Assembly: GCA_013619035.1 (NCBI GenBank)
Contig: JABXKX010000542.1
Location: 1-18,340 of the forward strand
Reading direction: 5' to 3'
From: Peptostreptococcaceae bacterium
GTDB lineage: Bacteria; Bacillota_A; Clostridia; Peptostreptococcales; Acidaminobacteraceae
DNA length: 18,340 bases
Under the pieces are notes generated by a model. The model searched no databases and was not told the origin of the DNA. It saw only the letters and a list, made by a program, of their open reading frames with translations. The number at the start of each line of letters is the position of its first letter. The first letter of the stretch is position 1. A program made the translations under genes and the position numbers. Shown in pieces: positions 1 through 6,502 of the stretch.

Positions 1-148
1 TAATTTAGGATTGGAAGTGGTTGCAGAAGGTATTGAGACTGCAGAACAATCTGAATATTTATTGCTTAATGATTGTGATTATGGTCAAGGGTATTATTAT
101 GATAGACCGATGTCTGTAGAATCATTTAATGAAAAATATCTTAAATAG
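1..148 (+). CDS. C-terminal end of an EAL-domain protein (partial)
   Basis: This is the last 48 codons of a gene that begins outside the window; the frame runs from base 2 to the TAG at 146-148. The peptide contains VVAEGIET, then CDYGQGY and RPMSVESF, which are the closing conserved blocks of EAL domains, the c-di-GMP phosphodiesterase family. In that family the Glu of the AEG block and the QGY block line the active site. The upstream part of the protein (GGDEF, PAS or membrane segments) cannot be seen, so whether it is a phosphodiesterase only or a dual-domain protein is unknown. The family call is firm; catalytic activity is inferred. Confidence 0.9.
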   Translation, partial: NLGLEVVAEGIETAEQSEYLLLNDCDYGQGYYYDRPMSVESFNEKYLK

Positions 149-174
149 AAAATGAGGGGATTTCCCCTCATTTT
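149..174. terminator. Shared bidirectional terminator
   Basis: An 11-bp perfect inverted repeat (AAAATGAGGGG, loop ATTT, CCCCTCATTTT) lies directly after the EAL gene. It has a T-run on each strand, so it can end transcription both of the EAL gene and of the convergent aminopeptidase gene. The stop codon of the minus-strand gene (173-175) lies inside the 3' arm. Confidence 0.9.
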
Positions 175-2137
175 AGTTGAATGGTTCATTTAGTTTTTCA
201 GTACCAGGTAAGACAAAGCGACCATCTTTTATGATCGATAGACGTTCATCAGTTGATGTAACAGCATCAATAAAAGCCAAAGAATCATATGGTAGCGTGA
301 TATCTGTATGAACGTTTGTATAGGCTTCAGAAGAGTTTTCTTTTCTTAAAATTGATTTTTCATTATCTCTAGCGATAATACATTTACCATCAGGATTAAA
401 TACATCAAGATCTTCTGCATAGGTGTAACATGTATCTCCTATAGCAAAATGAGGTCCCATTTTTTCAACTATTAAAATAGGTAAAATATCAACAATATCA
501 TACTTTTCTGCAATGACATATGCCAAAGTATTGGTTCCGATTGCAAACTCACCTAAAGGTAAAGTCTTATGAGGGAATAAAAGATTCTCTTCAATGTACT
601 TTCTGTTTTCAGACTCATCTTCAAAATTCTTACAAGTATAATCACTGATATAACCATCTGTAAACGTTAATTCTAAATCAATGTATTTCAGTTCATCTAG
701 AAAAACAACATCTAAATGCAGTAGACCATGAGTCCCTTTTAAAACAGGGGAAGTAAACACTTCACCAACCGGTATGTTCACATCCGCACCACAATTGTAG
801 TAATTACTTTGAGTTTTAGGATCCTCTAAGTGACCCTGTTTGACCATGATGTCAGTTTTATTCTTATTGCTCCCTTTTACATGAACGTAGTCTGCTTGAT
901 CAAGAGTATCTATAAGTGTTTGTTGTATCGGTAGGTATTCTTCGCTTGAGAGTTTATTGATTCTACAAGTCGCTGCATAAATCTCTTCAAATTGATCACC
1001 GATTTCAGGTACTGGAAAAGCTATGATACAAAAACTCGTCTCGGATCCTTTGAAATATTCATCTCGCATCGCTCTTGTTTTGTTTCTGAGTTCAGAGGAT
1101 AATTTTGTTTGTTCTTCTGACAAACTGATATTTCCATCTTTAGACTGAGGTGTAAATGGTGCTTCACCAAATTTATCAAAGTACATAATGCCTGAATAAT
1201 CTAATGAAATATCTTTTGTATCTTCTAATACTTTTTCAAAAGTCTTTATTTCGAATTCTAAATAGTTTTGATCCAAATAGATACCATTATCAAAACGATG
1301 ATCGTAATCAAATTGTTTATTTGCTGGTGTGCTTATTGGATTGCCAAAGAATCCATTCAGATTGTGTTTCTTGAAAGATTCAATTAAAACATGAATCATT
1401 TTTTCCTGTCCTGCATTGTAACGGATTTGAACATTATGTCTTAAAGTGATATCTTTCCCATCGGTTTCAAAACCTTTGACATATGCTCTAGCAGTCATAT
1501 CCATTAACTCTTTTAATTCACCGTCATCATATGAGTTTAAAAATTCAGATGTTTTTATTTCATTATCAGTAATATACAAACCATATTTGAATAAATATTT
1601 TGTGTCTGAAACATCTTCAGAAGCCATTAATTGATGAGCAAAGGAATCTTTAGAACTGGATTGGTTATGAAGTCCTTTGATTAACTCCCTATATAAATTA
1701 TTCTTTTTGAATGTTTGATACGATTTTGTTAAGTCGATAATAGGATTATTTTCTTGACTTAATATGGCTGCGAACTCTAAGAAAGCATCACCATATAAAG
1801 TTAAAGCCTCTTGATTGTGTCTATAAGAAAAAGAAATCATTTTTCTATAGTCTGTGTATATTGCGGTTAACAGTTGTCCTAAATCTTTCCCGAAGTTTTG
1901 GACGCAATACGATGGATTTGCATAAGACGTCTCATAGTTTGAGCCTTGTAATTCATTGTACAATTCTGTGTTTAAAGTCTTAAGTTCCTCAACAGATCTT
2001 GAAGTAAAATACGTTTCATTTAACTCCGTTTCAAGTTCTATTAACTGAATCACCAATTCACCTAAGGATTTAACGAAATTATGTGTGGCTATTTCAGCAT
2101 TGGTAGCGTTGATTAGTGTTTTTATTTTAGTTATCAT
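173..2137 (-). CDS. M29-family (AmpS/PepS-like) metallo-aminopeptidase, long form
   Basis: This is a predicted cytoplasmic metallo-aminopeptidase of 654 residues. The C-terminal ~400 residues carry the M29 pattern. NIPVGEVFTSP (about 454-464) and LGEFAIGTN (about 528-536) supply the two Glu metal ligands, HFAIGDTCY (about 563-571) supplies a His and Tyr, and VHTDITL (about 609-615) gives the H-x-D pair. M29 enzymes such as AmpS and AmpT are usually near 410 residues, so the first ~240 residues are an extra, mostly helical region that I do not recognise. There is no signal peptide. The start at 2137 is chosen because a GGGAGG site (2148-2153) sits 10 bases upstream; an in-frame GTG at 2155 overlaps that site and is less likely. 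Peptide substrates are unknown. The gene is divergent from the Mrp gene, and its promoter was not identified with confidence. Confidence 0.85.
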   Translation of the reverse strand: MITKIKTLINATNAEIATHNFVKSLGELVIQLIELETELNETYFTSRSVEELKTLNTELYNELQGSNYETSYANPSYCVQNFGKDLGQLLTAIYTDYRKMISFSYRHNQEALTLYGDAFLEFAAILSQENNPIIDLTKSYQTFKKNNLYRELIKGLHNQSSSKDSFAHQLMASEDVSDTKYLFKYGLYITDNEIKTSEFLNSYDDGELKELMDMTARAYVKGFETDGKDITLRHNVQIRYNAGQEKMIHVLIESFKKHNLNGFFGNPISTPANKQFDYDHRFDNGIYLDQNYLEFEIKTFEKVLEDTKDISLDYSGIMYFDKFGEAPFTPQSKDGNISLSEEQTKLSSELRNKTRAMRDEYFKGSETSFCIIAFPVPEIGDQFEEIYAATCRINKLSSEEYLPIQQTLIDTLDQADYVHVKGSNKNKTDIMVKQGHLEDPKTQSNYYNCGADVNIPVGEVFTSPVLKGTHGLLHLDVVFLDELKYIDLELTFTDGYISDYTCKNFEDESENRKYIEENLLFPHKTLPLGEFAIGTNTLAYVIAEKYDIVDILPILIVEKMGPHFAIGDTCYTYAEDLDVFNPDGKCIIARDNEKSILRKENSSEAYTNVHTDITLPYDSLAFIDAVTSTDERLSIIKDGRFVLPGTEKLNEPFN

Positions 2138-2267
2138 GTCTAATGTACCTCCCACATCATCATATCATTTAGGTAATATTATGGAAAGTACAGACCACGA
2201 TATTAATAATATTTAAACCTTCAATCATACTAGACTTTTTGTTATAAAAGAGATGTTAGTTTAGTTA

Positions 2268-2295
2268 TTGACATATGCCATAAACGGCGTATACT
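2268..2295 (+). promoter_or_regulatory. Sigma-A type promoter of the Mrp gene
   Basis: TTGACA (2268-2273) and TATACT (2290-2295) are separated by 16 bp, close to the housekeeping consensus, and lie about 35 bp upstream of the start codon. The -35 box overlaps one copy of the palindrome described separately. Confidence 0.8.
2269..2280. promoter_or_regulatory. Operator candidate, upstream copy
   Basis: TGACATATGCCA differs at one position from the perfect palindrome 35 bp downstream, and it overlaps the -35 box of the Mrp promoter. The position suits repression by blocking RNA polymerase. The cognate regulator is not in the window. Confidence 0.6.
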
Positions 2296-2303
2296 GAATG
2301 TGA

Positions 2304-2315
2304 TGGCATATGCCA
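2304..2315. promoter_or_regulatory. Operator candidate, downstream copy
   Basis: TGGCATATGCCA is a perfect 12-bp palindrome located just downstream of the -10 box, around the expected transcription start and before the AGGAGG site (2319-2324). With the first copy it brackets the promoter; the centres are 35 bp apart. Confidence 0.65.
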
Positions 2316-2328
2316 AAAAGGAGGAGCT

Positions 2329-3120
2329 ATGGAACAAGTCGTAAACTTTGATTTTAAGAACAAAAATAAAATAAAGAAAATTATTGCTGTTATGAGTGGA
2401 AAGGGTGGCGTTGGTAAATCAACTGTAACAGGTTTGGTTGCAACAACACTTAGAAATGCTGGTCATTCTGTTGGTGTATTGGATGCTGATATTACAGGAC
2501 CATCCATTCCTAAATTATTTGGTGTGAACAAGAAAAAAGTATTCCAAACAGAAGAAGGATTAACAACTGCTGAAACGGTAACTGGTATTAAAGTGATGTC
2601 ATTGAATCTATTGTTAGACAATGAAGATGATCCAGTGATTTGGAGAGGACCAATGTTAGGCAGTACAGTGCAACAGTTTCACGATGATGTTATTTGGGGA
2701 GAACTCGATTATTTGGTAATTGATTTACCACCAGGGACATCGGATGTTACTTTAACGGTGATGCAACAAATAAAAGTAGATGGTATTATTGTTGTTTCTA
2801 CGCCACAAGACTTGGTTCAACTCATCGTTAATAAATCAATCATTATGGCCAATAGATTAGAAACACCAATCATTGGACTTGTTGAAAATATGAGTTATTT
2901 TATGTGTGATAAATGTGATGAAAAACATTTCTTGTTTGGTGAAAGTAATATCAAAAAAGTACTTGATAAATATCAATTACCACTCATTGCTGAATTACCA
3001 ATTGATAAGACTTTGGTCAGTTTAGCAGATGAAGGGCGTATAGAATTGTATCCTAGTACCAACTTAACATTCAGAGATGAGTTTGGTAAGAATCTCTTAA
3101 CTGAGATTGCAAAGATTTAG
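2329..3120 (+). CDS. Mrp/NBP35-type P-loop ATPase (Fe-S cluster carrier)
   Basis: This is a cytoplasmic MinD/ParA-superfamily ATPase of 263 residues, of the Mrp/ApbC/NBP35 type, which binds and transfers iron-sulfur clusters. The deviant Walker A motif GKGGVGKST is at residues 24-32, LDADITGPSIPKLFG follows at 51-65, and the Walker B motif DLPPG is at 132-136. ENMSYFMCDKC (186-196) holds the CxxC pair, C193 and C196, that bridges a 4Fe-4S cluster between subunits in this family. The N-terminal MIP18/DUF59 domain found in many bacterial Mrp proteins is absent, as in short NBP35/ApbC forms. The ATG at 2329 follows an AGGAGG site. The gene appears monocistronic with its own promoter between two palindromes, suggesting dedicated repression. 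The family assignment is firm; client proteins are unknown. Confidence 0.9.
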   Translation: MEQVVNFDFKNKNKIKKIIAVMSGKGGVGKSTVTGLVATTLRNAGHSVGVLDADITGPSIPKLFGVNKKKVFQTEEGLTTAETVTGIKVMSLNLLLDNEDDPVIWRGPMLGSTVQQFHDDVIWGELDYLVIDLPPGTSDVTLTVMQQIKVDGIIVVSTPQDLVQLIVNKSIIMANRLETPIIGLVENMSYFMCDKCDEKHFLFGESNIKKVLDKYQLPLIAELPIDKTLVSLADEGRIELYPSTNLTFRDEFGKNLLTEIAKI

Positions 3121-3147
3121 TGTAATACTTTTGTCATATAAATAAGT

Positions 3148-3176
3148 TTGCTTTTTAGCATGCCTGATTATATAAT
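3148..3176 (+). promoter_or_regulatory. Promoter of a small RNA or leader
   Basis: TTGCTT (3148-3153) and the perfect -10 box TATAAT (3171-3176) have 17-bp spacing. Transcription would begin near 3183, in front of the leader ORF and structured region. Confidence 0.65.
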
Positions 3177-3207
3177 TAAGTTGAATTTAAAGAAAAGAGG
3201 AACTTTT

Positions 3208-3231
3208 ATGATTACGGGAGCTTATAACTAA
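3208..3231 (+). CDS. Seven-codon leader peptide candidate (MITGAYN)
   Basis: ATG at 3208 is preceded by GAGG with 7-nt spacing and followed by six sense codons and TAA. Codons 5-7 (GCT TAT AAC) are exactly the 5' arm of the long stem that pairs with 3300-3308. A ribosome on this ORF would therefore prevent that stem, as in attenuation leaders. The ORF is so short that chance is possible; the coincidence of site, ORF and stem arm is the only evidence. Confidence 0.35.
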   Translation: MITGAYN

Positions 3232-3336
3232 TTAATTGAATATTTGAGTCACTATTTTATACCTTTTAGAAGGTCTATTTATGGTACTCAAATCAATATG
3301 TTATAAGCAATCAACGTCTACCGAGAATAATGTAAG

Positions 3337-3363
3337 GATAGAGGAAGACTCTATCTTTTTTTT
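3337..3363 (+). terminator. Intrinsic terminator of the small RNA
   Basis: GATAGAG (3337-3343) and CTCTATC (3349-3355) form a 7-bp stem followed by eight T residues (3356-3363). Confidence 0.85.
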
Positions 3364-3364
3364 G

Positions 3365-3391
3365 ACGATATGCTTTCGCATGTCGTTTTTT
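3365..3391 (+). terminator. Second tandem terminator
   Basis: ACGATATGC (3365-3373), loop TTTC and GCATGTCGT (3378-3386) form a 9-bp stem with one G-T pair, followed by a T-run. It begins one base after the T-run of the previous terminator, giving a double stop before the MutS2-like gene. Confidence 0.75.
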
Positions 3392-3427
3392 GTTTTTGTA
3401 GATACAGTAGTGAAGATTAAATTCTTC

Positions 3428-3436
3428 TGATATGAT
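3428..3436 (+). promoter_or_regulatory. Extended -10 element before the MutS2-like gene
   Basis: TGATATGAT is an extended -10 element (TGn plus TATGAT), 19 bp before the start codon. No good -35 box is visible. It would let the MutS2-like gene be transcribed independently of the upstream double terminator. Confidence 0.4.
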
Positions 3437-3454
3437 TAGAATAAGGAGGCAGTT

Positions 3455-5377
3455 TTGAAAGTATTTCAAACCCTAGAATTAAACAAAATTATTAATACGG
3501 TAAAAGAGTATGCATTATCTGATGAAGCAAAATATAAGGTAGAGCATTTAAAACCGTTGGTGAGTTTAGATGTCATTGATCAACATCTAAATGAAGTGAC
3601 AGAGGCAAGACGGATCACAGATAGCAATTATAGAGCGCCGATAGATGGATTGTTTGGTGTTAAAGAGATGCTTGAAAAAGTAGAAAAAGGTAGAATTTTG
3701 GATCCGAGTGATCTAAACTCATGTGAAAAGTTTCTATCAGCTGGACATAAGATAGTCAGTTTTATGAAGGATAAAGATACTTTGATTCCTGTGATCTCTC
3801 AATATGCCAATACCATTGTGATTGAAAGTGAACTCCACGAAAGAATCATTCAAACCGTTATTGGTAATGAAATTGCAGATCAAGCCAGCACAACACTTCA
3901 TAAGATTCGAAAGAAAATGAAGATCTTGAATGATCGTATTCAAGTGAAGTTAAATCAATATTTACGATCAAATAGTACAAAGGATTATATTCAAGATTCC
4001 GTTATAAGTATGAGAAATGGTAAGTTTGTACTGTCCATTAAAAGTACAGCACAATCATTTGTTAATGGGCATATTTTGGATAAATCACAATCTGGATCAA
4101 CTGTTTTTATGGAATTGGATTCGACTAGAAAATTACAAGATGAAATTGAAAGTTTAAAAATTAGAGAAAACGAAGAAATTATTCGTATACTCTCTGAGAT
4201 TACCAATGATGTTGCTATGATCTTGCCGAGTCTAAAAATGAACTATGATTGTTTGGTACATTATGATTTTATATTTGCAAAAGCAAAGTATTCTAAGGCG
4301 ATTCAAGGTAGTGCCATTGAACTGAACAACAAAGGTGATATTCATATTGTAAATGGTAGACATCCTATGCTGGGTAGAGAAGCTGTTCCTTTAAATGTCC
4401 TGATTCCAAAGAGTAAACAAGGATTGTTGATTACAGGTCCTAACACAGGTGGTAAAACAGTGACGCTTAAAACAATAGGATTACTGACCTTAATGACACA
4501 ATGTGGGTTACATGGTGCCGCTGATCCTGGATCAAGGCTCATTAACTTTTCAAGAATTTTAGCAGATATTGGTGATGGCCAAGATTTAGAACAATCCTTG
4601 AGTACATTTTCATCTCATATAACAAATATAATTGAGATCATAGAACAAGCTGACAATCAAACTTTAGTCATTTTGGATGAAGTCGGTACTGGAACAGATC
4701 CTATTGAAGGTATGGGACTTGCCATTGCTATTTTAAAGAAACTTTATAATAAAGGTTCTAAGATACTTGCAACTACTCACTTTAGTGAATTGAAGAGTTT
4801 TGCACTTCACCATGATGGATTTGTAAACGGCAGTATGGCATTTGATTTAAACACGTTAAGACCAAAGTATGAATTGATTATGAATGAATCCGGTGCAAGT
4901 AATGCTTTTCTAATTGCCTTAAGATTGGGTATGGAACAAAGTATTATAGAAGATGCTCATGAAATTGCATATGATGAATCAAAGGACTATAGCAATTTGT
5001 TGAGTAAAAGACTTGAAAAGGATAAGAAATTCGCTCCTAAAGTTGTTGAGAAAAAAGAAGTGCTTCTAGAGCGTAAAAAGAAAGTTGTGAAAAAAACACA
5101 TAATTTTAAACTGGGTGACGCTGTTTATGTGCCAATTCTAAAAAGTCATGGTGTTGTTGTTGAAGAAGAAGACCGTAAAGGTGATTTAACAATTATGATC
5201 AAGAAAAAACGTACCAAAATTAACTTTAAAAGATTAAAACCATTTATTGATAAGAAAGACTTGTATCCAGAAGAATATGATATGGATATTGTCACAAAGA
5301 GTATTGAACATAGGAAAAAAGAAAAAAAGATACAAAAAGGAAAAGGTAAAGGATTGGTTATCAATCATACAGAATAA
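3455..5377 (+). CDS. MutS2-like ATPase, short form lacking the Smr domain
   Basis: This is a DNA-binding ABC-type ATPase of the MutS2 branch, 640 residues. The core and lever regions occupy roughly 1-300. The ATPase has Walker A GPNTGGKT (328-335), Walker B VILDEVGTGTDP (405-416) and the switch motif ATTHFSELK (439-447). A block typical of MutS2, NGSMAFDLNTLRP, follows at 458-470. After the ATPase a short charged stretch leads to a KOW-like segment (about 551-600), and the protein ends in a Lys-rich tail. Canonical MutS2 is near 780 residues and ends in an Smr nuclease domain acting on branched DNA or stalled ribosomes. That domain and much of the coiled coil are missing, so nuclease activity is not expected. 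Translation starts at TTG (3455), five bases after AAGGAGG (3443-3449). The GNAT gene follows after 18 bp. Confidence 0.9.
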   Translation: MKVFQTLELNKIINTVKEYALSDEAKYKVEHLKPLVSLDVIDQHLNEVTEARRITDSNYRAPIDGLFGVKEMLEKVEKGRILDPSDLNSCEKFLSAGHKIVSFMKDKDTLIPVISQYANTIVIESELHERIIQTVIGNEIADQASTTLHKIRKKMKILNDRIQVKLNQYLRSNSTKDYIQDSVISMRNGKFVLSIKSTAQSFVNGHILDKSQSGSTVFMELDSTRKLQDEIESLKIRENEEIIRILSEITNDVAMILPSLKMNYDCLVHYDFIFAKAKYSKAIQGSAIELNNKGDIHIVNGRHPMLGREAVPLNVLIPKSKQGLLITGPNTGGKTVTLKTIGLLTLMTQCGLHGAADPGSRLINFSRILADIGDGQDLEQSLSTFSSHITNIIEIIEQADNQTLVILDEVGTGTDPIEGMGLAIAILKKLYNKGSKILATTHFSELKSFALHHDGFVNGSMAFDLNTLRPKYELIMNESGASNAFLIALRLGMEQSIIEDAHEIAYDESKDYSNLLSKRLEKDKKFAPKVVEKKEVLLERKKKVVKKTHNFKLGDAVYVPILKSHGVVVEEEDRKGDLTIMIKKKRTKINFKRLKPFIDKKDLYPEEYDMDIVTKSIEHRKKEKKIQKGKGKGLVINHTE

Positions 5378-5395
5378 TAGATACAAGGGGGGAGT

Positions 5396-6211
5396 ATGAG
5401 AATTGTAAGTTGTAATGAAGTATCAATGGAAGATGTTTATAATGCCTTTAAAGTAGGTTTTTCTGACTATTCCATTAAATTTGAAATGTCGATGGAACAG
5501 TTTGAATCACACTTTTTCGGACCAGAAGGTAATAAATTATTGTTCTCTTTCATTGCTTATGAGGATGAGTTGCCAATAGGATTGGTCTTAGGAGGCTGCA
5601 ATACTTATGAAGGCATTTTAACGCTTCGCTGTGGTACCATGTGTGTTCATCCTGAGTATAGAAGGCAAGGAATTGCCAGAAAACTGATAGAATCACATGA
5701 AAAGCTGGCAAGAGATTTAGGCTGTAAACAACTGTTTTTAGAGTGTATAAGTGATAATGATAGAGCGGTTGTATTTTATCTTGCATCAGACTATCAAGTG
5801 GTTTATCAATTGAAGTATTATACCCTTCAAAAACATAAACATGTGTTACATGACTCTATTCAAACTATTTCAATGGAAGACTACAAGATTTATAGAAGTG
5901 AAGTAGAAGGCCATATCAATTGGCAAAATGAACTCTGGTACTTAGAACATACCAAACCAGAGTTTAAAGCGATTTTCTTCCATGATGAAATGGTTGGCAT
6001 GATTGCTTATAAAAACAATAGAGTTTGTTATCTACATGTTAAAAAGAAACATCGATTAAATGGATACGGTAAAATGTTAATGGATTCAGTTGAAGTAAAT
6101 GGCATGGTTAAATATAGTTTTCCTAGTCAGGGAGGTCTACAAGGATTTATGAAATCAACTGGATTTATTGAAGATGAAATCAGTCAAATCGAAATGTATA
6201 AGATACTATAA
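5396..6211 (+). CDS. Two-domain GNAT-family N-acetyltransferase
   Basis: This is a cytoplasmic acetyl-CoA dependent acyltransferase of 271 residues. The N-terminal GNAT domain (about 1-145) has the acetyl-CoA binding motif A, with LRCGTMCVHPEYRRQGIARKL at 78-97 including R-R-Q-G-I-A at 89-94, and the motif B region NDRAVVFYLASDYQ (121-134). The C-terminal half (about 155-271) is a second, degenerate GNAT-like domain with HRLNGYGKMLMDS resembling motif A. The start at 5396 follows a G-rich ribosome site (AAGGGGGGAG). It lies 18 bp after the MutS2-like gene and is probably cotranscribed with it. The substrate cannot be predicted; a role linked to MutS2 is not implied by the sequence. Confidence 0.85.
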   Translation: MRIVSCNEVSMEDVYNAFKVGFSDYSIKFEMSMEQFESHFFGPEGNKLLFSFIAYEDELPIGLVLGGCNTYEGILTLRCGTMCVHPEYRRQGIARKLIESHEKLARDLGCKQLFLECISDNDRAVVFYLASDYQVVYQLKYYTLQKHKHVLHDSIQTISMEDYKIYRSEVEGHINWQNELWYLEHTKPEFKAIFFHDEMVGMIAYKNNRVCYLHVKKKHRLNGYGKMLMDSVEVNGMVKYSFPSQGGLQGFMKSTGFIEDEISQIEMYKIL

Positions 6212-6502
6212 AGTATAAGAAAACGTGTAGGAATACGCTTTCTTGTGCATTATTTACAAAATATTCAGAAAATTTTCAAGAATTTAGCAAATTCATTCAA
6301 AAACAGTGTTAAACTAAGATAAATGGGGTAGAGGATAGATGGCTTGTATTTTCGATTTTTTTTAGTAAATAAATAGTTGAGAACTTTTACTAATAAAAAT
6401 TGATTATTATATCTATGGAGCATCGCTCCATTATATAGCACGTTTTGTGCGTAAAAAGTACTTCGGTACGAATTGGTTATTTACATATTATAAGGAGGGA
6501 AC
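6212..6502 (+). promoter_or_regulatory. Intergenic region with hairpin-rich 5' leader
   Basis: This 291-bp stretch has no gene. Near its left end AGAAAACGT (6218-6226) can pair with ACGCTTTCT (6235-6243) with one mismatch, a weak terminator candidate without a T-run. The middle is very AT-rich; TTGAGA (6377-6382) is a possible -35 box but no well-spaced -10 box follows. The right part holds three consecutive small hairpins before the ribosome site AAGGAGGG of the nucleotidase gene. Confidence 0.5.
6415..6469 (+). repeat. Three adjacent hairpins in the nucleotidase leader
   Basis: Hairpin 1 is ATGGAGC (6415-6421), loop ATC, GCTCCAT (6425-6431). Hairpin 2 is GCAC (6438-6441), loop GTTTT, GTGC (6447-6450). 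Hairpin 3 is GTAC (6458-6461), loop TTCG, GTAC (6466-6469), a C(UUCG)G tetraloop. None is followed by a long T-run, so they are not ordinary terminators. They would lie in the 5' UTR about 34-88 nt before the start codon. Confidence 0.7.

Larger units (their letters stand above)
3183..3363 (+). ncRNA. Unrecognised structured RNA or mutS2 leader
   Basis: A transcript of about 180 nt is defined by a promoter on the left and an intrinsic terminator on the right, with no gene inside longer than seven codons. Its core is a long nested hairpin. GCTTATAAC (3220-3228) pairs with GTTATAAGC (3300-3308). ATTTGAGT (3242-3249) pairs with ACTCAAAT (3286-3293). ACCTT (3261-3265) pairs with AAGGT (3270-3274). 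Downstream lies a single-stranded stretch (about 3309-3336) before the terminator. I cannot match it to TPP, purine, SAM, T-box, lysine, yybP-ykoY or 6S consensus sequences. It may act on its own or as an attenuating leader of the MutS2-like gene at 3455. The structure is seen in the sequence; the role is inferred. Confidence 0.5.

Noticed and set aside
1446..1634. Open frame on the plus strand inside the aminopeptidase gene
   Set aside because: It is antisense to a well-supported gene, has no family resemblance and is a frame shadow.
3183..3363. TPP or purine riboswitch
   Set aside because: Fragments such as ACGGGAGC and GTCTACC resemble pieces of these consensus sequences, but the required paired cores and remaining conserved blocks are missing, and the downstream gene is not a transporter or biosynthesis gene.
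6218..6243. Strong terminator after the GNAT gene
   Set aside because: The stem has a mismatch and is not followed by a T-run, so it is noted only as a weak candidate within the intergenic entry.
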